Of a stretch of DNA of 64,000 nucleotides, positions 33,528 through 42,258 are shown piece after piece. Source of the stretch: Labrys sedimenti (GTDB taxonomy: Bacteria > Pseudomonadota > Alphaproteobacteria > Rhizobiales > Labraceae); the NCBI RefSeq assembly GCF_034424805.1, contig NZ_JAXOUF010000001.1, positions 620,001 through 684,000 of the forward strand, written 5' to 3'. Below the pieces are notes generated by a model. The model was not told the origin of the DNA. It saw only the letters and a program-made list of their open reading frames with translations, and did not search any database. The position numbers were made by a program, and so were the translations under genes. The stretch's first letter is position 1, and every line of letters begins with the position of its first letter.

Positions 33528-35018
33528 ATGATCGCCACCGCTCTGAAACAAGTCGGCCATCCCGCGCTCGGCCGGCTCAACGACCGACGACTGCTCAGGG
33601 AACTCGCCTATATCGACGGCCGCTGGGTGCAGGGGAGGCAAGCCGCAAGCTTCGAGCTGCGGGATCCCGGCTCCGGCGCCATTCTTGCCCATATCGCCTG
33701 CCTGGGGGCGGAAGAAACGGGCAGGGCGGTCGATGCCGCCGCCAGAGCCTTCCCGGCCTGGAAGGCACTGCCGCCGCAGGAACGGGCCACCCGCCTGCGC
33801 GCCTGGCACCAGCTCATTCTCGCCGCACGCGAGGATCTCGCCTTGCTGATGACGCTGGAACAGGGCAAGCCTCTGGCCGAGAGCCGCGGCGAGATCGACT
33901 ATGGCGCCTCCTTCGTCGAATGGTATGCGGAAGAAGCCAAGCGCGTGAACGCCGAGAGCGTGACCAGCCACCTTCCCGGAGCGCATATGCAGGTTTCCCG
34001 TGAGCCGCTCGGCGTCGCCGCCCTGCTGACGCCCTGGAACTTCCCGTCGGCCATGGTGACCCGCAAGGCGGCGGCGGCCTTGGCGGCCGGCTGCACCGTC
34101 GTGCTTCATCCGTCGTCCTATACGCCGCTCTCTGCCCTTGCCCTGGCTGAGCTGGCAGAACGCGCCGGCTTGCCCGCAGGCGTCTTCAACGTCGTCACCG
34201 GCGAGGCTGCTCCGATCGCCAGGCGCCTGTGCGAGGATACCCGCGTGCGGGTGGTCAGCTTCACCGGTTCAACCGAGATCGGGCGCCTGATCGCCGCCCA
34301 ATGCGCACCCAGCGTCAAGCGCCTCGTGATGGAACTCGGCGGCAATGCACCGCTCATCATCTTCGGTGACGCGAATCTGGATCGCGCAATCAAGATCGCG
34401 CTCGATGCGAAATTCGCGACCTCGGGGCAGGATTGCCTGGCGGCCAATCGCATCTTCGTCCAGCGCTCGCTCTACCCAGCCTTCTGCGAGGAATTCAGCC
34501 GGCGCGTCGCCGGGCTCAAGCTCGGGCATGGCCTGGAAGAAGAAACCGACATCGGTCCGCTCATGCATGAACGGGCCGTCGCCCGCACCAAAGAGCGCAT
34601 CGCCGATGCCTTGCAGCGAGGCGCCCGCAAGTTGACGGGTGGCGACATTGAATCCGGATCGCTCTTTGTGCCACCGACCGTCCTCGCCGACGTCCCAGAT
34701 GACGCCCTGATCATGTGGGAGGAGGTGTTTGCGCCGGTTGCCAGCATCACGCCCTTCGACGACGAGCAGGAAGTGGTGGCGCGCGCCAATGCCACGGAGT
34801 ACGGCCTTGTCGCCTATGTCGTCACCGAGAACACCGGCCGAGCGCTGCGCGTGAGCCGCGCACTGGAATACGGGATGGTGGTCGTCAACCGCGTGAAGCT
34901 GACCGGTGCGCCCATCCCCTTCGGCGGTGTCAAGCAATCCGGCATGGGGCGCGAAGGCTCGCGCCACGGCCTCGAAGCCTTCACCGATCTCAAATATACC
35001 TGTCTCGACCTCGCTTGA
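33528..35018 (+). CDS. doeC: Aldehyde dehydrogenase of the ectoine pathway (DoeC-like / succinate-semialdehyde dehydrogenase family)
   Basis: This 496-residue NAD(P)-dependent aldehyde dehydrogenase has the catalytic Cys303 in SGQDCLAANR, the general base Glu269 in MELGGNAP and the FTGSTEIGR cofactor motif. In ectoine degradation this enzyme oxidises aspartate semialdehyde to aspartate. In other contexts the same family uses succinate semialdehyde. The cofactor strand reads VVLHPSSYTP, where most relatives have KP, so a His stands in for the usual Lys. It follows ehuA by 127 bp and precedes the aminotransferase. Confidence 0.85.
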   Translation: MIATALKQVGHPALGRLNDRRLLRELAYIDGRWVQGRQAASFELRDPGSGAILAHIACLGAEETGRAVDAAARAFPAWKALPPQERATRLRAWHQLILAAREDLALLMTLEQGKPLAESRGEIDYGASFVEWYAEEAKRVNAESVTSHLPGAHMQVSREPLGVAALLTPWNFPSAMVTRKAAAALAAGCTVVLHPSSYTPLSALALAELAERAGLPAGVFNVVTGEAAPIARRLCEDTRVRVVSFTGSTEIGRLIAAQCAPSVKRLVMELGGNAPLIIFGDANLDRAIKIALDAKFATSGQDCLAANRIFVQRSLYPAFCEEFSRRVAGLKLGHGLEEETDIGPLMHERAVARTKERIADALQRGARKLTGGDIESGSLFVPPTVLADVPDDALIMWEEVFAPVASITPFDDEQEVVARANATEYGLVAYVVTENTGRALRVSRALEYGMVVVNRVKLTGAPIPFGGVKQSGMGREGSRHGLEAFTDLKYTCLDLA

Positions 35019-35048
35019 CTGTTTCGACCTCGCCTGAAAGGAGCCGAC

Positions 35049-36431
35049 ATGCTCGACCGCGCCGTTTCCGACAATGAATTCACCGCCTGGGATCGCGATC
35101 ACTTCTTCCATCCCTCGACCCATATGGCCCAGCATGCCCGCGGCGAGACGCCCAACCGCATCATCACCGGCGCGGAGGGGGTCTACATCACCGATCGCAA
35201 TGGCAAGAGCAGTCTCGACGCCTTCGCCGGGCTTTACTGCGTCAATGTCGGCTATGGCCGTACCAAGATCGCCGAGGCGATCGCCGAGCAGGCAGCGCAG
35301 TTGCCCTATTACCATGCCTATGTCGGCCATGGCTCCCAGCCCTCGATCACCCTGGCCAAGATGATCATCGACCGGGCGCCGGAAGGGATGAGCCGCGTCT
35401 TCTTCGGCCTGTCGGGTTCGGACGCCAACGAGACCAACATCAAGCTGGTCTGGTACATCAACAATGTGCTCGGCCGCCCCGAGAAGAAGAAGATCATCTC
35501 GCGCTGGCGCGGCTACCATGGTTCGGGGCTGATGTCGGGCAGCCTCACCGGCCTTGCCGCCTTCCACAATCTGTTCGACCTGCCCAAGCCGCCTGTCCTG
35601 CACACCGAGGCCCCGTATTATTTCCGCCGGGAAGATCGTTCGCAGACCGAGGAGCAATTCGCCGATCATTGCGCCGCCAAGCTCGAGGAACTCATCCAGG
35701 CCGAGGGGCCTGATACGATTGCCGCCTTCATCGGTGAACCCGTGCTCGGCACGGGGGGCATCGTGCCGCCGCCCCGGACCTATTGGGAGAAGATCCAGGC
35801 CGTTCTCACCAAATACGACATCCTGCTGATCGCCGACGAGGTCATCACCGGATTCGGCCGGCTCGGCTCGATGTTCGGCTCGGACCATTACGGCATCAAG
35901 CCGGACCTGATCACTATTGCCAAGGGCCTGACCTCGGCCTATGCGCCGCTCTCCGGCGTGATCGTGTCGGAAAAGGTCTGGCGCATCCTCGAAAAGGGCT
36001 CGGACGAGTTCGGCGCCATCGGGCATGGCTGGACCTATTCTTCCCATCCGCTCTGCGCGGCTGCGGGCGTGGCCAATCTCGAACTCGTCGACGAACTCGA
36101 CCTGGTCGCCAATGCCGGCAGCGTCGGCGCCTATTTCAAGCAGGCGCTGACGGATGCGCTCGGCGCGCACGCCCGTGTCGGCGAAGTGCGCGGCGAGGGA
36201 TTGATGGCGGCCGTCGAACTCGTCCGGGATCGCGACGACCGCGTCTTCTTCGACGCGTCCGAAAAGGTCGGCCCGCGCGTGGTCGCCACGATGCTTGAGA
36301 ATGGCGTCATCGGCCGCGCCATGCCACAGGGCGACATCATGGGGTTTGCGCCGCCGCTCTGCCTGACGCGCGAGGAAGCCGACATCGTGGTGTCGGCGGC
36401 GGCCAAGGCGGTGAAATCCGTGCTGGGATAA
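35049..36431 (+). CDS. doeD: Class III aminotransferase of the ectoine pathway (DoeD, diaminobutyrate transaminase)
   Basis: This 460-residue omega-type PLP transaminase would convert L-2,4-diaminobutyrate to aspartate semialdehyde, the DoeC substrate. PLP lysine is in LITIAKGLTSAYAPLSGV, preceded by LIADEVITGFGRLGSMFG. GLSGSDANETNIKL is the cofactor-phosphate segment. GAAAGGAG lies before the ATG. It ends the cluster and is followed by a hairpin repeat. The family also includes beta-alanine and taurine transaminases, so the name rests on the neighbourhood. Confidence 0.85.
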   Translation: MLDRAVSDNEFTAWDRDHFFHPSTHMAQHARGETPNRIITGAEGVYITDRNGKSSLDAFAGLYCVNVGYGRTKIAEAIAEQAAQLPYYHAYVGHGSQPSITLAKMIIDRAPEGMSRVFFGLSGSDANETNIKLVWYINNVLGRPEKKKIISRWRGYHGSGLMSGSLTGLAAFHNLFDLPKPPVLHTEAPYYFRREDRSQTEEQFADHCAAKLEELIQAEGPDTIAAFIGEPVLGTGGIVPPPRTYWEKIQAVLTKYDILLIADEVITGFGRLGSMFGSDHYGIKPDLITIAKGLTSAYAPLSGVIVSEKVWRILEKGSDEFGAIGHGWTYSSHPLCAAAGVANLELVDELDLVANAGSVGAYFKQALTDALGAHARVGEVRGEGLMAAVELVRDRDDRVFFDASEKVGPRVVATMLENGVIGRAMPQGDIMGFAPPLCLTREEADIVVSAAAKAVKSVLG

Positions 36432-36447
36432 ATGCGACGTGATCTTT

Positions 36448-36534
36448 CTGGGAGCGCGGACGTCCTCGTCCGCCTCTTGGAAACGCTATGGCTGCAGGCA
36501 AGGAAGAGGCGGACGAGGACGTCCGCGCTCCCAG
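36448..36534. repeat. REP-like perfect inverted repeat pair
   Basis: Left arm 36448-36478 and right arm 36504-36534 are perfect 31-base reverse complements, 25 bases apart. Each arm is also a hairpin (GCGGACG/CGTCCGC with a four-base loop). It fills the gap between the convergent doeD and cysteine synthase genes and probably ends transcription on both sides. Confidence 0.88.
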
Positions 36535-36537
36535 GGA

Positions 36538-37623
36538 TTATTCCGGGAATTGATAGCCCGGCGTCGACTTCGACAGCGCGATCTCATCGGCATCCATTTC
36601 GGCCTCGATGCCGTCGAACAGAGGCGTCGTCATATAGCGCTCGCCGGTATCGGGCAGCATGCAGAGGATGACGGAGCCGGCGGGTGCCTTCTCGGCGACC
36701 TGGCGGGCGACCGCGAAGGTAGCGCCGGCCGAAATGCCGACAAAGATGCCTTCCTTCTGGGCCAGGGCCTTGGCCCATTTCACGCCTTCGGCACCGGCGA
36801 TCGGAACAAGCTCGTCATAGAGATTGTTGTCGATCCCCTCCTGCAGCACCTTGGGGATGAAGTCCGGCGTCCAGCCCTGGATCGGGTGCGGCTCGAAGGC
36901 GGGATGGCCGACTGCGGGCGAACCATCGGCATCGCGTTCCTGCTTCTGGCCGCTGCCGACCAATTGGGCATTGGCCGGCTCGCACAGAACGATGCGCGTC
37001 TCCGGCCGCTCCCGGCGCAAGACACGCCCGACCCCGACGGCGGTGCCACCGGTGCCATAGCCTGTGACGAAGACATCCAGCCGCTTGCCGGCGAAATCAT
37101 TGATGATCTCGCGTGCCGTCGTTGCCTCGTGGATGGCGGCATTGGCCTCGGTCTCGAACTGATGGGCCAGGAACCAACCATTGGCCTCGGCCAGTTCCAC
37201 CGCCTTGCGATACATGCCGAAGCCCTTCTGGGCGCGCGGCGTCAGCACCACCTTGGCCCCGAGCATGCGCATGAGCTTGCGGCGCTCGATCGAGAAACTG
37301 TCCGCCATGGTGACGACCAGCGGGTAGCCCTTCTGCGCGCAGACCATGGCGAGGCCGATGCCGGTATTGCCGCTGGTCGCCTCGACCACGGTCATGCCCG
37401 GCTTGAGCGCACCGGTACGCTCGCCATGCTCGATGATGCTGAGGGCCAGCCTGTCCTTCACCGAAGCGGCCGGGTTGAAGAACTCCGCCTTGACGTAGAT
37501 CGTGGCATGATCGGGGGCGAGGTTGTTGATCTTGATGACGGGCGTATCGCCCACTGTCTCCAGGATACTTTCGAAAAGGCGGCCGCGGCCGGATGTCGTT
37601 GTGGACTGGGACTGTTGGGTCAT
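36538..37623 (-). CDS. cysK: Cysteine synthase A (O-acetylserine sulfhydrylase)
   Basis: This 361-residue fold-type II PLP enzyme makes cysteine from O-acetylserine and sulfide. The PLP lysine is in NPAASVKDRLAL, the substrate loop is TSGNTGIGLAMV and the phosphate loop is GYGTGGTAVGVG. The C-terminal CMLPDTGERYMTTPLF is typical for CysK. It is longer than enterobacterial CysK (323) with a longer N-terminus and a short insert near residue 230 (GSGQKQERDADGSP), as seen in some rhizobial and plant-like relatives. The start at 37623 has AAGGAG eight bases upstream. Confidence 0.9.
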   Translation of the reverse strand: MTQQSQSTTTSGRGRLFESILETVGDTPVIKINNLAPDHATIYVKAEFFNPAASVKDRLALSIIEHGERTGALKPGMTVVEATSGNTGIGLAMVCAQKGYPLVVTMADSFSIERRKLMRMLGAKVVLTPRAQKGFGMYRKAVELAEANGWFLAHQFETEANAAIHEATTAREIINDFAGKRLDVFVTGYGTGGTAVGVGRVLRRERPETRIVLCEPANAQLVGSGQKQERDADGSPAVGHPAFEPHPIQGWTPDFIPKVLQEGIDNNLYDELVPIAGAEGVKWAKALAQKEGIFVGISAGATFAVARQVAEKAPAGSVILCMLPDTGERYMTTPLFDGIEAEMDADEIALSKSTPGYQFPE

Positions 37624-37746
37624 CTCACCTGCTCCTTGGCTTCGGTTCGTCGCTTTTCGCAATCGCGTGATAACATCGAGGCGTGAGCCGGTCGTGAAGA
37701 GGGCGGCAGGGCCCAGAAAACCGCAGATGGTTTCTCCGGAACCGGC

Positions 37747-38472
37747 TCAGCGCCCGGCGGATATGATCACCATCATCGGCCGATCGCGCTCTTCCGCAAG
37801 CGTGGAGTGCTCTGCCACCTGTTCTTCCGTCGGGCTCCATTCCACCACGCGCCGGATCGCGAAGCCGACGTCGATCAGGGCGTTCAGGGTCGTCCCGAGG
37901 GTGCGATGATATTTGACAACGCCCTTGGCCAGCCAGTCAGTGGTGCGCTCGCCCTCCGCCGAATAACGATCAAGCGGCCAGATCTTCCGGCCGTCCTCGT
38001 CCTGCCAGCCTGGATGGCTCGGAGCCATGTAGATCGGGTGCTCGATGGAGAAGACGAAGCCGGAGCCCGGGCGTAACGCATCATGGATAACTCTGGCCAG
38101 GCGGCCGAAATCGGCAACATAGTGGAAAGCCAGCGAACTATAGGCGAAATCGAAACCAGCCTCCGGCAGTTCGAGGGTTTCGAGGTCGGCGATCCGATAG
38201 TCCGCCTTGGAACTCGCCGTCATGTCCCGGGCCCGCGCGAGCATGCTCTCGGAGAGGTCCAAGCCAAGCGTGCTCGCCGCCCCGTGATCGAGCGCCCATC
38301 GGCTGAACCAGCCGAATCCGCAGCCGAGATCGACCACGCGCTTGCCGCCGAGATCGGGGATCAAGGCTCGAATGTCCGGCCATTCCGGCGCTCCCGCCAG
38401 GCCGTGGACGGAGCGCGGCAATTGGCTGTATCCGTCGAAAAATTCCTGACGGTCGTAAATATTCTGAGCCAT
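37747..38472 (-). CDS. Class I SAM-dependent methyltransferase
   Basis: This 241-residue methyltransferase has motif I VVDLGCGFGWFSRWA near residue 47, the acidic strand LGLDLSESMLARAR and FDFAYSSLAFHYVADFGRLA as the later motif. It resembles UbiE/Tam-type small-molecule methyltransferases. The start at 38472 opens with MAQNIYDRQEFFDGYSQL, common to the group; the longer frame upstream is not protein-like. Substrate unknown. Confidence 0.85.
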   Translation of the reverse strand: MAQNIYDRQEFFDGYSQLPRSVHGLAGAPEWPDIRALIPDLGGKRVVDLGCGFGWFSRWALDHGAASTLGLDLSESMLARARDMTASSKADYRIADLETLELPEAGFDFAYSSLAFHYVADFGRLARVIHDALRPGSGFVFSIEHPIYMAPSHPGWQDEDGRKIWPLDRYSAEGERTTDWLAKGVVKYHRTLGTTLNALIDVGFAIRRVVEWSPTEEQVAEHSTLAEERDRPMMVIISAGR

Positions 38473-38551
38473 CCCCGTATCTTCCTTCGATGTTCTCCGC
38501 AGATGGCCCCGCGCCGGTCCAGCTGCAAAAGAGGCCGATGGCAAAACGGCT

Positions 38552-40009
38552 TCAGTTGCGGCTCTCGACCTCTGCCGCGCAATCGGCCAGCAATTCGACG
38601 CCTCGCCTGATCTGCCGCACATCCAGGCTGGCATAGCCCATCACCAGGCCGACCCAGTCGGGCTTGGTCGCGCTGCCCGCCGCATAGAGCGGCGACAGAG
38701 GGTGGAGACCGAGGCCGACATCGTTGGCTTTACGGATCAGTTCCCCCTCCTGGGCCGCCGGAATATGGCGGAACCATGCGATGATGTGAAGACCCGCATT
38801 GGCTCCCTCGACGGCAAGCCTGTCGCCGAAACGCTGTCGCAGCCCATCGAGCAGGGTGTCGCGGCGTTCGGCCATGCGCCGGCGAATGCGCCGGATATGG
38901 CGCTCATAGGCCCCTGTCTCCAGGAGAGTGGCGAGGGCTTCCTGCTCCAAGGCCGGGCTGTGCCTGTCCATGATCTGCTTGGCGTGCGTGAAAATGCCGG
39001 CGAGGCTGGAAGGGACCACCAGATAGCCGATGCGCAGGGTTGGCGACATGGTCTTCGAAACCGTGCCGAGATAAAGGACGTTCCGGCCGTTACCCAGGCC
39101 ATGAAGCGGAGGCACCGGATTGATGTCGTAGCGATACTCGCTGTCGTAGTCGTCTTCGATCAGGTAGGCGTCGCGCTCCTGGGCCCAGGCGAGCAGGCGG
39201 TGGCGCCTGGCGATCGACAGCACGCTGCCGAGGGGAAATTGATGGGAGGGCGTGACATAGGCGAGCCGTGCATCGACGTCGTCGAGCCGCGAGGTGTCCA
39301 GCCCGTCCTGGTCAGCCGCAATCGGCATGATCCTGGCACCGGCCGCCGCGAAAATGTCCCGAGCCATCCGATAGCAGGGATCTTCCACGATCGCACCATC
39401 GCCGGGATCGAGCAGGAGACGGCTGCACAGATCCAATCCCTGCTGGGATCCGTTGACGATGATGATCTGTTCGGTCTCGCAGCGCAGCGCACGTGCCCGC
39501 CAGAGATAGCCCTGCAGGGCGCGCCTCAACCGGTGGGAACCGGCCGGATGACCATAGGAAAGGCGATCCGGTCTCTGCGCCAGCGCTCCCAATATGGCGC
39601 GTCGCCAGATCGGAGTGGGAAAGTCCGACACCGCGAGGTCACCGTAGCGAAAATCGATGGCCGGCCGCGCTGAGGGAGGGAGAAAGGCCGGCTGCACGGC
39701 CAGGCGCTCGCCATAGCGCGACAGGGGGAGGGGAACCGAACCCGCCGGTACCGGCGATGCCTCCGGCGAGCGGTCCAGAACGGCGGTCACTTTCGGCCTG
39801 GCGCCCCGGCGGCTGCGAATGAAACCTTCCGCCGACAACTGCTCATAGGCCGAGGTGACGGTTGCGCGGGCCACGCCGAGTTCGGATGCCAAGGCGCGGG
39901 AAGAGGGAAGGGCACCATCATCCCCGTAGGTTCCTGCCAGGATCTGAGCCCGCAGCACGTCATAGATCTGCCTGGCCCCCGGACCTCGCGCCTGTCGGTT
40001 TAGCGGCAT
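38552..40009 (-). CDS. MocR/PdxR-type PLP-dependent transcriptional regulator
   Basis: This 485-residue GntR-aminotransferase fusion has a winged helix (LPSSRALASELGVARATVTS, near residue 35) and an aminotransferase-like domain with the PLP lysine in LGTVSKTMSPTLRIGYLV. DDYDSEYRYD before it is typical of the PdxR branch. It is divergent from a PaiB-like gene with 116 bp between, which holds repeated AACTGG sites. I infer control of that gene; PdxR relatives regulate vitamin B6 genes. Confidence 0.87.
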   Translation of the reverse strand: MPLNRQARGPGARQIYDVLRAQILAGTYGDDGALPSSRALASELGVARATVTSAYEQLSAEGFIRSRRGARPKVTAVLDRSPEASPVPAGSVPLPLSRYGERLAVQPAFLPPSARPAIDFRYGDLAVSDFPTPIWRRAILGALAQRPDRLSYGHPAGSHRLRRALQGYLWRARALRCETEQIIIVNGSQQGLDLCSRLLLDPGDGAIVEDPCYRMARDIFAAAGARIMPIAADQDGLDTSRLDDVDARLAYVTPSHQFPLGSVLSIARRHRLLAWAQERDAYLIEDDYDSEYRYDINPVPPLHGLGNGRNVLYLGTVSKTMSPTLRIGYLVVPSSLAGIFTHAKQIMDRHSPALEQEALATLLETGAYERHIRRIRRRMAERRDTLLDGLRQRFGDRLAVEGANAGLHIIAWFRHIPAAQEGELIRKANDVGLGLHPLSPLYAAGSATKPDWVGLVMGYASLDVRQIRRGVELLADCAAEVESRN

Positions 40010-40012
40010 GAC

Positions 40013-40062
40013 AACTGGCCTAGTAAAAAATACACAAACTGGATGTTCTTGTTAAGCCAGTT
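40013..40062. promoter_or_regulatory. Repeated AACTGG sites between divergent regulator genes
   Basis: AACTGG occurs at 40013-40018 and 40037-40042 (24 bp apart, same orientation) and inverted (CCAGTT) at 40057-40062. MocR proteins bind repeated short sites of this layout in the promoters they share with divergent genes. Function is inferred. Confidence 0.5.
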
Positions 40063-40125
40063 TGCTCCTATCCTGGCGAGAAACCAAGTCGAGTTTTCAC
40101 GAACCGAATTCCTGCGAGTCTTGCG

Positions 40126-40761
40126 ATGTACATACCGCCCGCCTTCCGCGAAGACGATCCGGCCATCTTGCTGCAGCTGATGCGGGATACGCGGCTGAGC
40201 ACTCTGGTGACAGCAACCGCGGCCGGCCCGATCGGCACACCCTTGCCCTTGTTCTTCGATCCGGACGAGGGAGAGCACGGCACCCTCTACGGCCACCTTG
40301 CTCGGGCCAATCCGCAATGGCAGGCCGAGCCGATCGGCGACGCCATGGCCATCTTCATGGGGGCCGACGCCTATGTCTCGCCCAGCTGGTATGCCGCCAA
40401 GCAGGAACATCACAAGGTCGTGCCGACCTGGAACTACGAAGCCGTCCACGCCTATGGGCCGGTGGAGTTTTTCGAAGATCCCGCGCGCCTGCTCGATGCC
40501 GTCACCCGCCTCACCAATCTGCATGAGGGGGCGATGGCCACGCCTTGGCAGGTCGACGATGCGCCACCGGCGTTCGTCCAAGCTCAATTGCGCGGCATCG
40601 TCGGGGTGCGCCTGGCAATCCGTCGCCTGGAGGGCAAGCGCAAGCTGAGCCAGAACCGGCCGGCCGCCGACCGGGTCGGCGTAGCACGTGCGCTCGCCGA
40701 CAGCCCCGATCCCGTCGATCGCCGGATCGCTTCGCTCATCCCCCTCGATTCCATCCGATAG
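40126..40761 (+). CDS. FMN-binding negative transcriptional regulator, PaiB-like
   Basis: This 211-residue protein of the PaiB/FMN-binding split-barrel family opens with MYIPPAFREDD and has the conserved block AYVSPSWYAAK..VVPTWNY near residue 85-105 and KLSQNRP near the C-terminus. PaiB was named as a negative regulator of sporulation and protease genes in Bacillus, but in proteobacteria its role is not known; an FMN-dependent oxidase or binding role is possible. It is divergent from a MocR/PdxR-type gene. Confidence 0.85.
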   Translation: MYIPPAFREDDPAILLQLMRDTRLSTLVTATAAGPIGTPLPLFFDPDEGEHGTLYGHLARANPQWQAEPIGDAMAIFMGADAYVSPSWYAAKQEHHKVVPTWNYEAVHAYGPVEFFEDPARLLDAVTRLTNLHEGAMATPWQVDDAPPAFVQAQLRGIVGVRLAIRRLEGKRKLSQNRPAADRVGVARALADSPDPVDRRIASLIPLDSIR

Positions 40762-40781
40762 GCGGCTTGATACCAGGCCGG

Positions 40782-41621
40782 ATGCTTGAAATGAACGAAC
40801 ACCACATGGAAGCCACCGACAGGCATGAGCCGGTTGTCAAAGCCGCAGAGACGACCGCTCTCGACGAGCAGGACGTTGCCCGTTTCGGCCCCGATCCGCA
40901 GACGAGTTTCGCCGCCAATCTTGCTGCCGTGCAACACAGGATCGAGGCGGCCAGCCTGCGCGCCGGCCGGCAACCGGCCGCCGTGCGCCTTCTTCCCATC
41001 ACCAAGACCGTGCCGGCCCACATTTTGCGGCTCGCCTTTGCAGCCGGCATCCGCGACTTCGGGGAAAACAAGATCCAGGAGGCGCAGGGCAAACGCGATG
41101 ACCTCGCCGACCTGCCGATCGCCTGGAGCATCGTCGGGCACCTGCAGACCAACAAGGTGAAATATCTCGCCCGCTTTGCCCGCGAGTTTCACGCCCTCGA
41201 CAGCCTGCGGGTCGCCGAGATGCTGGACAAGCGCCTAGCCATCGAGGATCGCTTCCTCGACGTCTATGTCCAGGTCAATACCTCGGGAGAGGAGAGCAAA
41301 TTCGGCCTGCATCCCGATGCGCTGCTCGATTTCGTCGATCGGCTCGACGGCTTTGCGCGCCTGCGTCCCCGCGGGCTGATGACATTGGCCCTGTTCAGCG
41401 ACGACATGGCCCGCGTGCGCCCCTGTTTTCGCCTGCTGCGGGCCCTGCGCGACCGGGCGGTGAAGCGCAATGCCGCCTTGACCGAGCTCTCCATGGGCAT
41501 GTCCGGCGATTTCGAAGCCGCGATCGAGGAGGGGGCCGACGTGGTTCGCGTCGGCCAGGCCATCTTCGGCAAGCGCCCGACGCCAGACGGGCATTATTGG
41601 CCCGGCTTCGCGCCAGGCTAA
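40782..41621 (+). CDS. YggS/PLPBP-family pyridoxal phosphate homeostasis protein
   Basis: This roughly 279-residue protein has the single-domain TIM barrel of alanine racemase type without the second domain. The PLP lysine is in LLPITKTVPAHIL, followed by FGENKIQEAQ and IVGHLQTNKVKYL, all family hallmarks. SMGMSGDFEAAIEEGADVVR near the C-terminus binds the phosphate. The N-terminal about 50 residues are an extension compared with E. coli YggS. Starts at 40782 or 40791 are equally possible. It lies 20 bp after the PaiB-like gene and beside a PdxR-type regulator, so a shared vitamin B6 theme is plausible. Confidence 0.87.
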   Translation: MLEMNEHHMEATDRHEPVVKAAETTALDEQDVARFGPDPQTSFAANLAAVQHRIEAASLRAGRQPAAVRLLPITKTVPAHILRLAFAAGIRDFGENKIQEAQGKRDDLADLPIAWSIVGHLQTNKVKYLARFAREFHALDSLRVAEMLDKRLAIEDRFLDVYVQVNTSGEESKFGLHPDALLDFVDRLDGFARLRPRGLMTLALFSDDMARVRPCFRLLRALRDRAVKRNAALTELSMGMSGDFEAAIEEGADVVRVGQAIFGKRPTPDGHYWPGFAPG

Positions 41622-41727
41622 GGCGTCGCGTCGAAAAGTGAGCGCCGGTTTTCGGCGGGAATGATCAGGCAACCGAATCTACACCGTTCGGAGCGTGAAT
41701 CCGTCTATCTCAAGACGGAGTTCGAAC

Positions 41728-42054
41728 ATGCCTGCAGCGCTCGCCATCGCCCAAACCTATGTGGGGCCCTTTGCTGAAGAATTGGCCAAGCTCCAGAAAA
41801 CCAACCCGATTGCCGACGCCAAACGCTGGCAGCAGGCCAAGCATGATGCGATCGAGTTCCTGACCGATTGGGGCGACCAGGTGGCCGAACTCGGCTGGAG
41901 CGCCGATGACCTTTTCGGCCTGCACCCGACCGCGCCGCTTGTGCGTTATGACGTGATGGGGCTGATCTGGTTGCTGCAAGGGCAGGCCGTGAGCGAGGTC
42001 ACCGACCAGAGCGCAAGGCTCGGCGCGACGACCTTTTACAGGACGGTACGATAG
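41728..42054 (+). CDS. Small conserved protein, homologue of a gene in the integrated element
   Basis: This 108-residue protein has a helical N-terminal half and conserved block AIEFLTDWGDQVAELGW followed by LFGLHPTAPLVRYDVMGLIW. About two thirds of its residues match the 132-residue product at 61248. The upstream DNA also matches: AACCGAATCTACACCGTTC occurs at 41671-41689 and at 61200-61218. No function is known to me. It may be a remnant of an earlier phage-type insertion outside the present element. Confidence 0.7.
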   Translation: MPAALAIAQTYVGPFAEELAKLQKTNPIADAKRWQQAKHDAIEFLTDWGDQVAELGWSADDLFGLHPTAPLVRYDVMGLIWLLQGQAVSEVTDQSARLGATTFYRTVR

Positions 42055-42060
42055 AACCGG

Positions 42061-42183
42061 GTGACCGACGACCCGCCGCAGCGAGCCTTCGGAATCACGC
42101 CGAAGTCACAGGCCGTCGACACACTCGCATCAGTCAACGGCCACGACATTAGGAGAGGTCGGCTGACGATAGTACCCCAATAG
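42061..42183 (+). CDS. Possible very small gene (40 codons)
   Basis: A GTG-initiated frame starts six bases after the preceding stop and ends with TAG at 42181. The product would contain PPQRAFGITPKSQAVDTLAS and a basic stretch with RRGRL. Composition is protein-like and a U-tract terminator follows seven bases later. There is no good ribosome-binding site; it may be the decayed tail of the phage-related segment. Confidence 0.3.
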   Translation: MTDDPPQRAFGITPKSQAVDTLASVNGHDIRRGRLTIVPQ

Positions 42184-42189
42184 AACTCG

Positions 42190-42217
42190 CCCGGCGCAAG
42201 AAGCGTCGGGCTTTTTT
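42190..42217 (+). terminator. Rho-independent terminator
   Basis: The stem CCCGGCG/CGTCGGG (one G-U pair) with a seven-base loop is followed directly by CTTTTTT. It ends the short plus-strand unit 41728-42183. Confidence 0.8.
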
Positions 42218-42258
42218 GTCGGGTATCTTGATTCGCAATATTTGCCGCGCGCAGACGA

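Noticed and set aside
34269..36170. 633-codon minus-strand frame
   Set aside because: Shadow of the doeC and doeD genes, which show full catalytic motifs on the plus strand.
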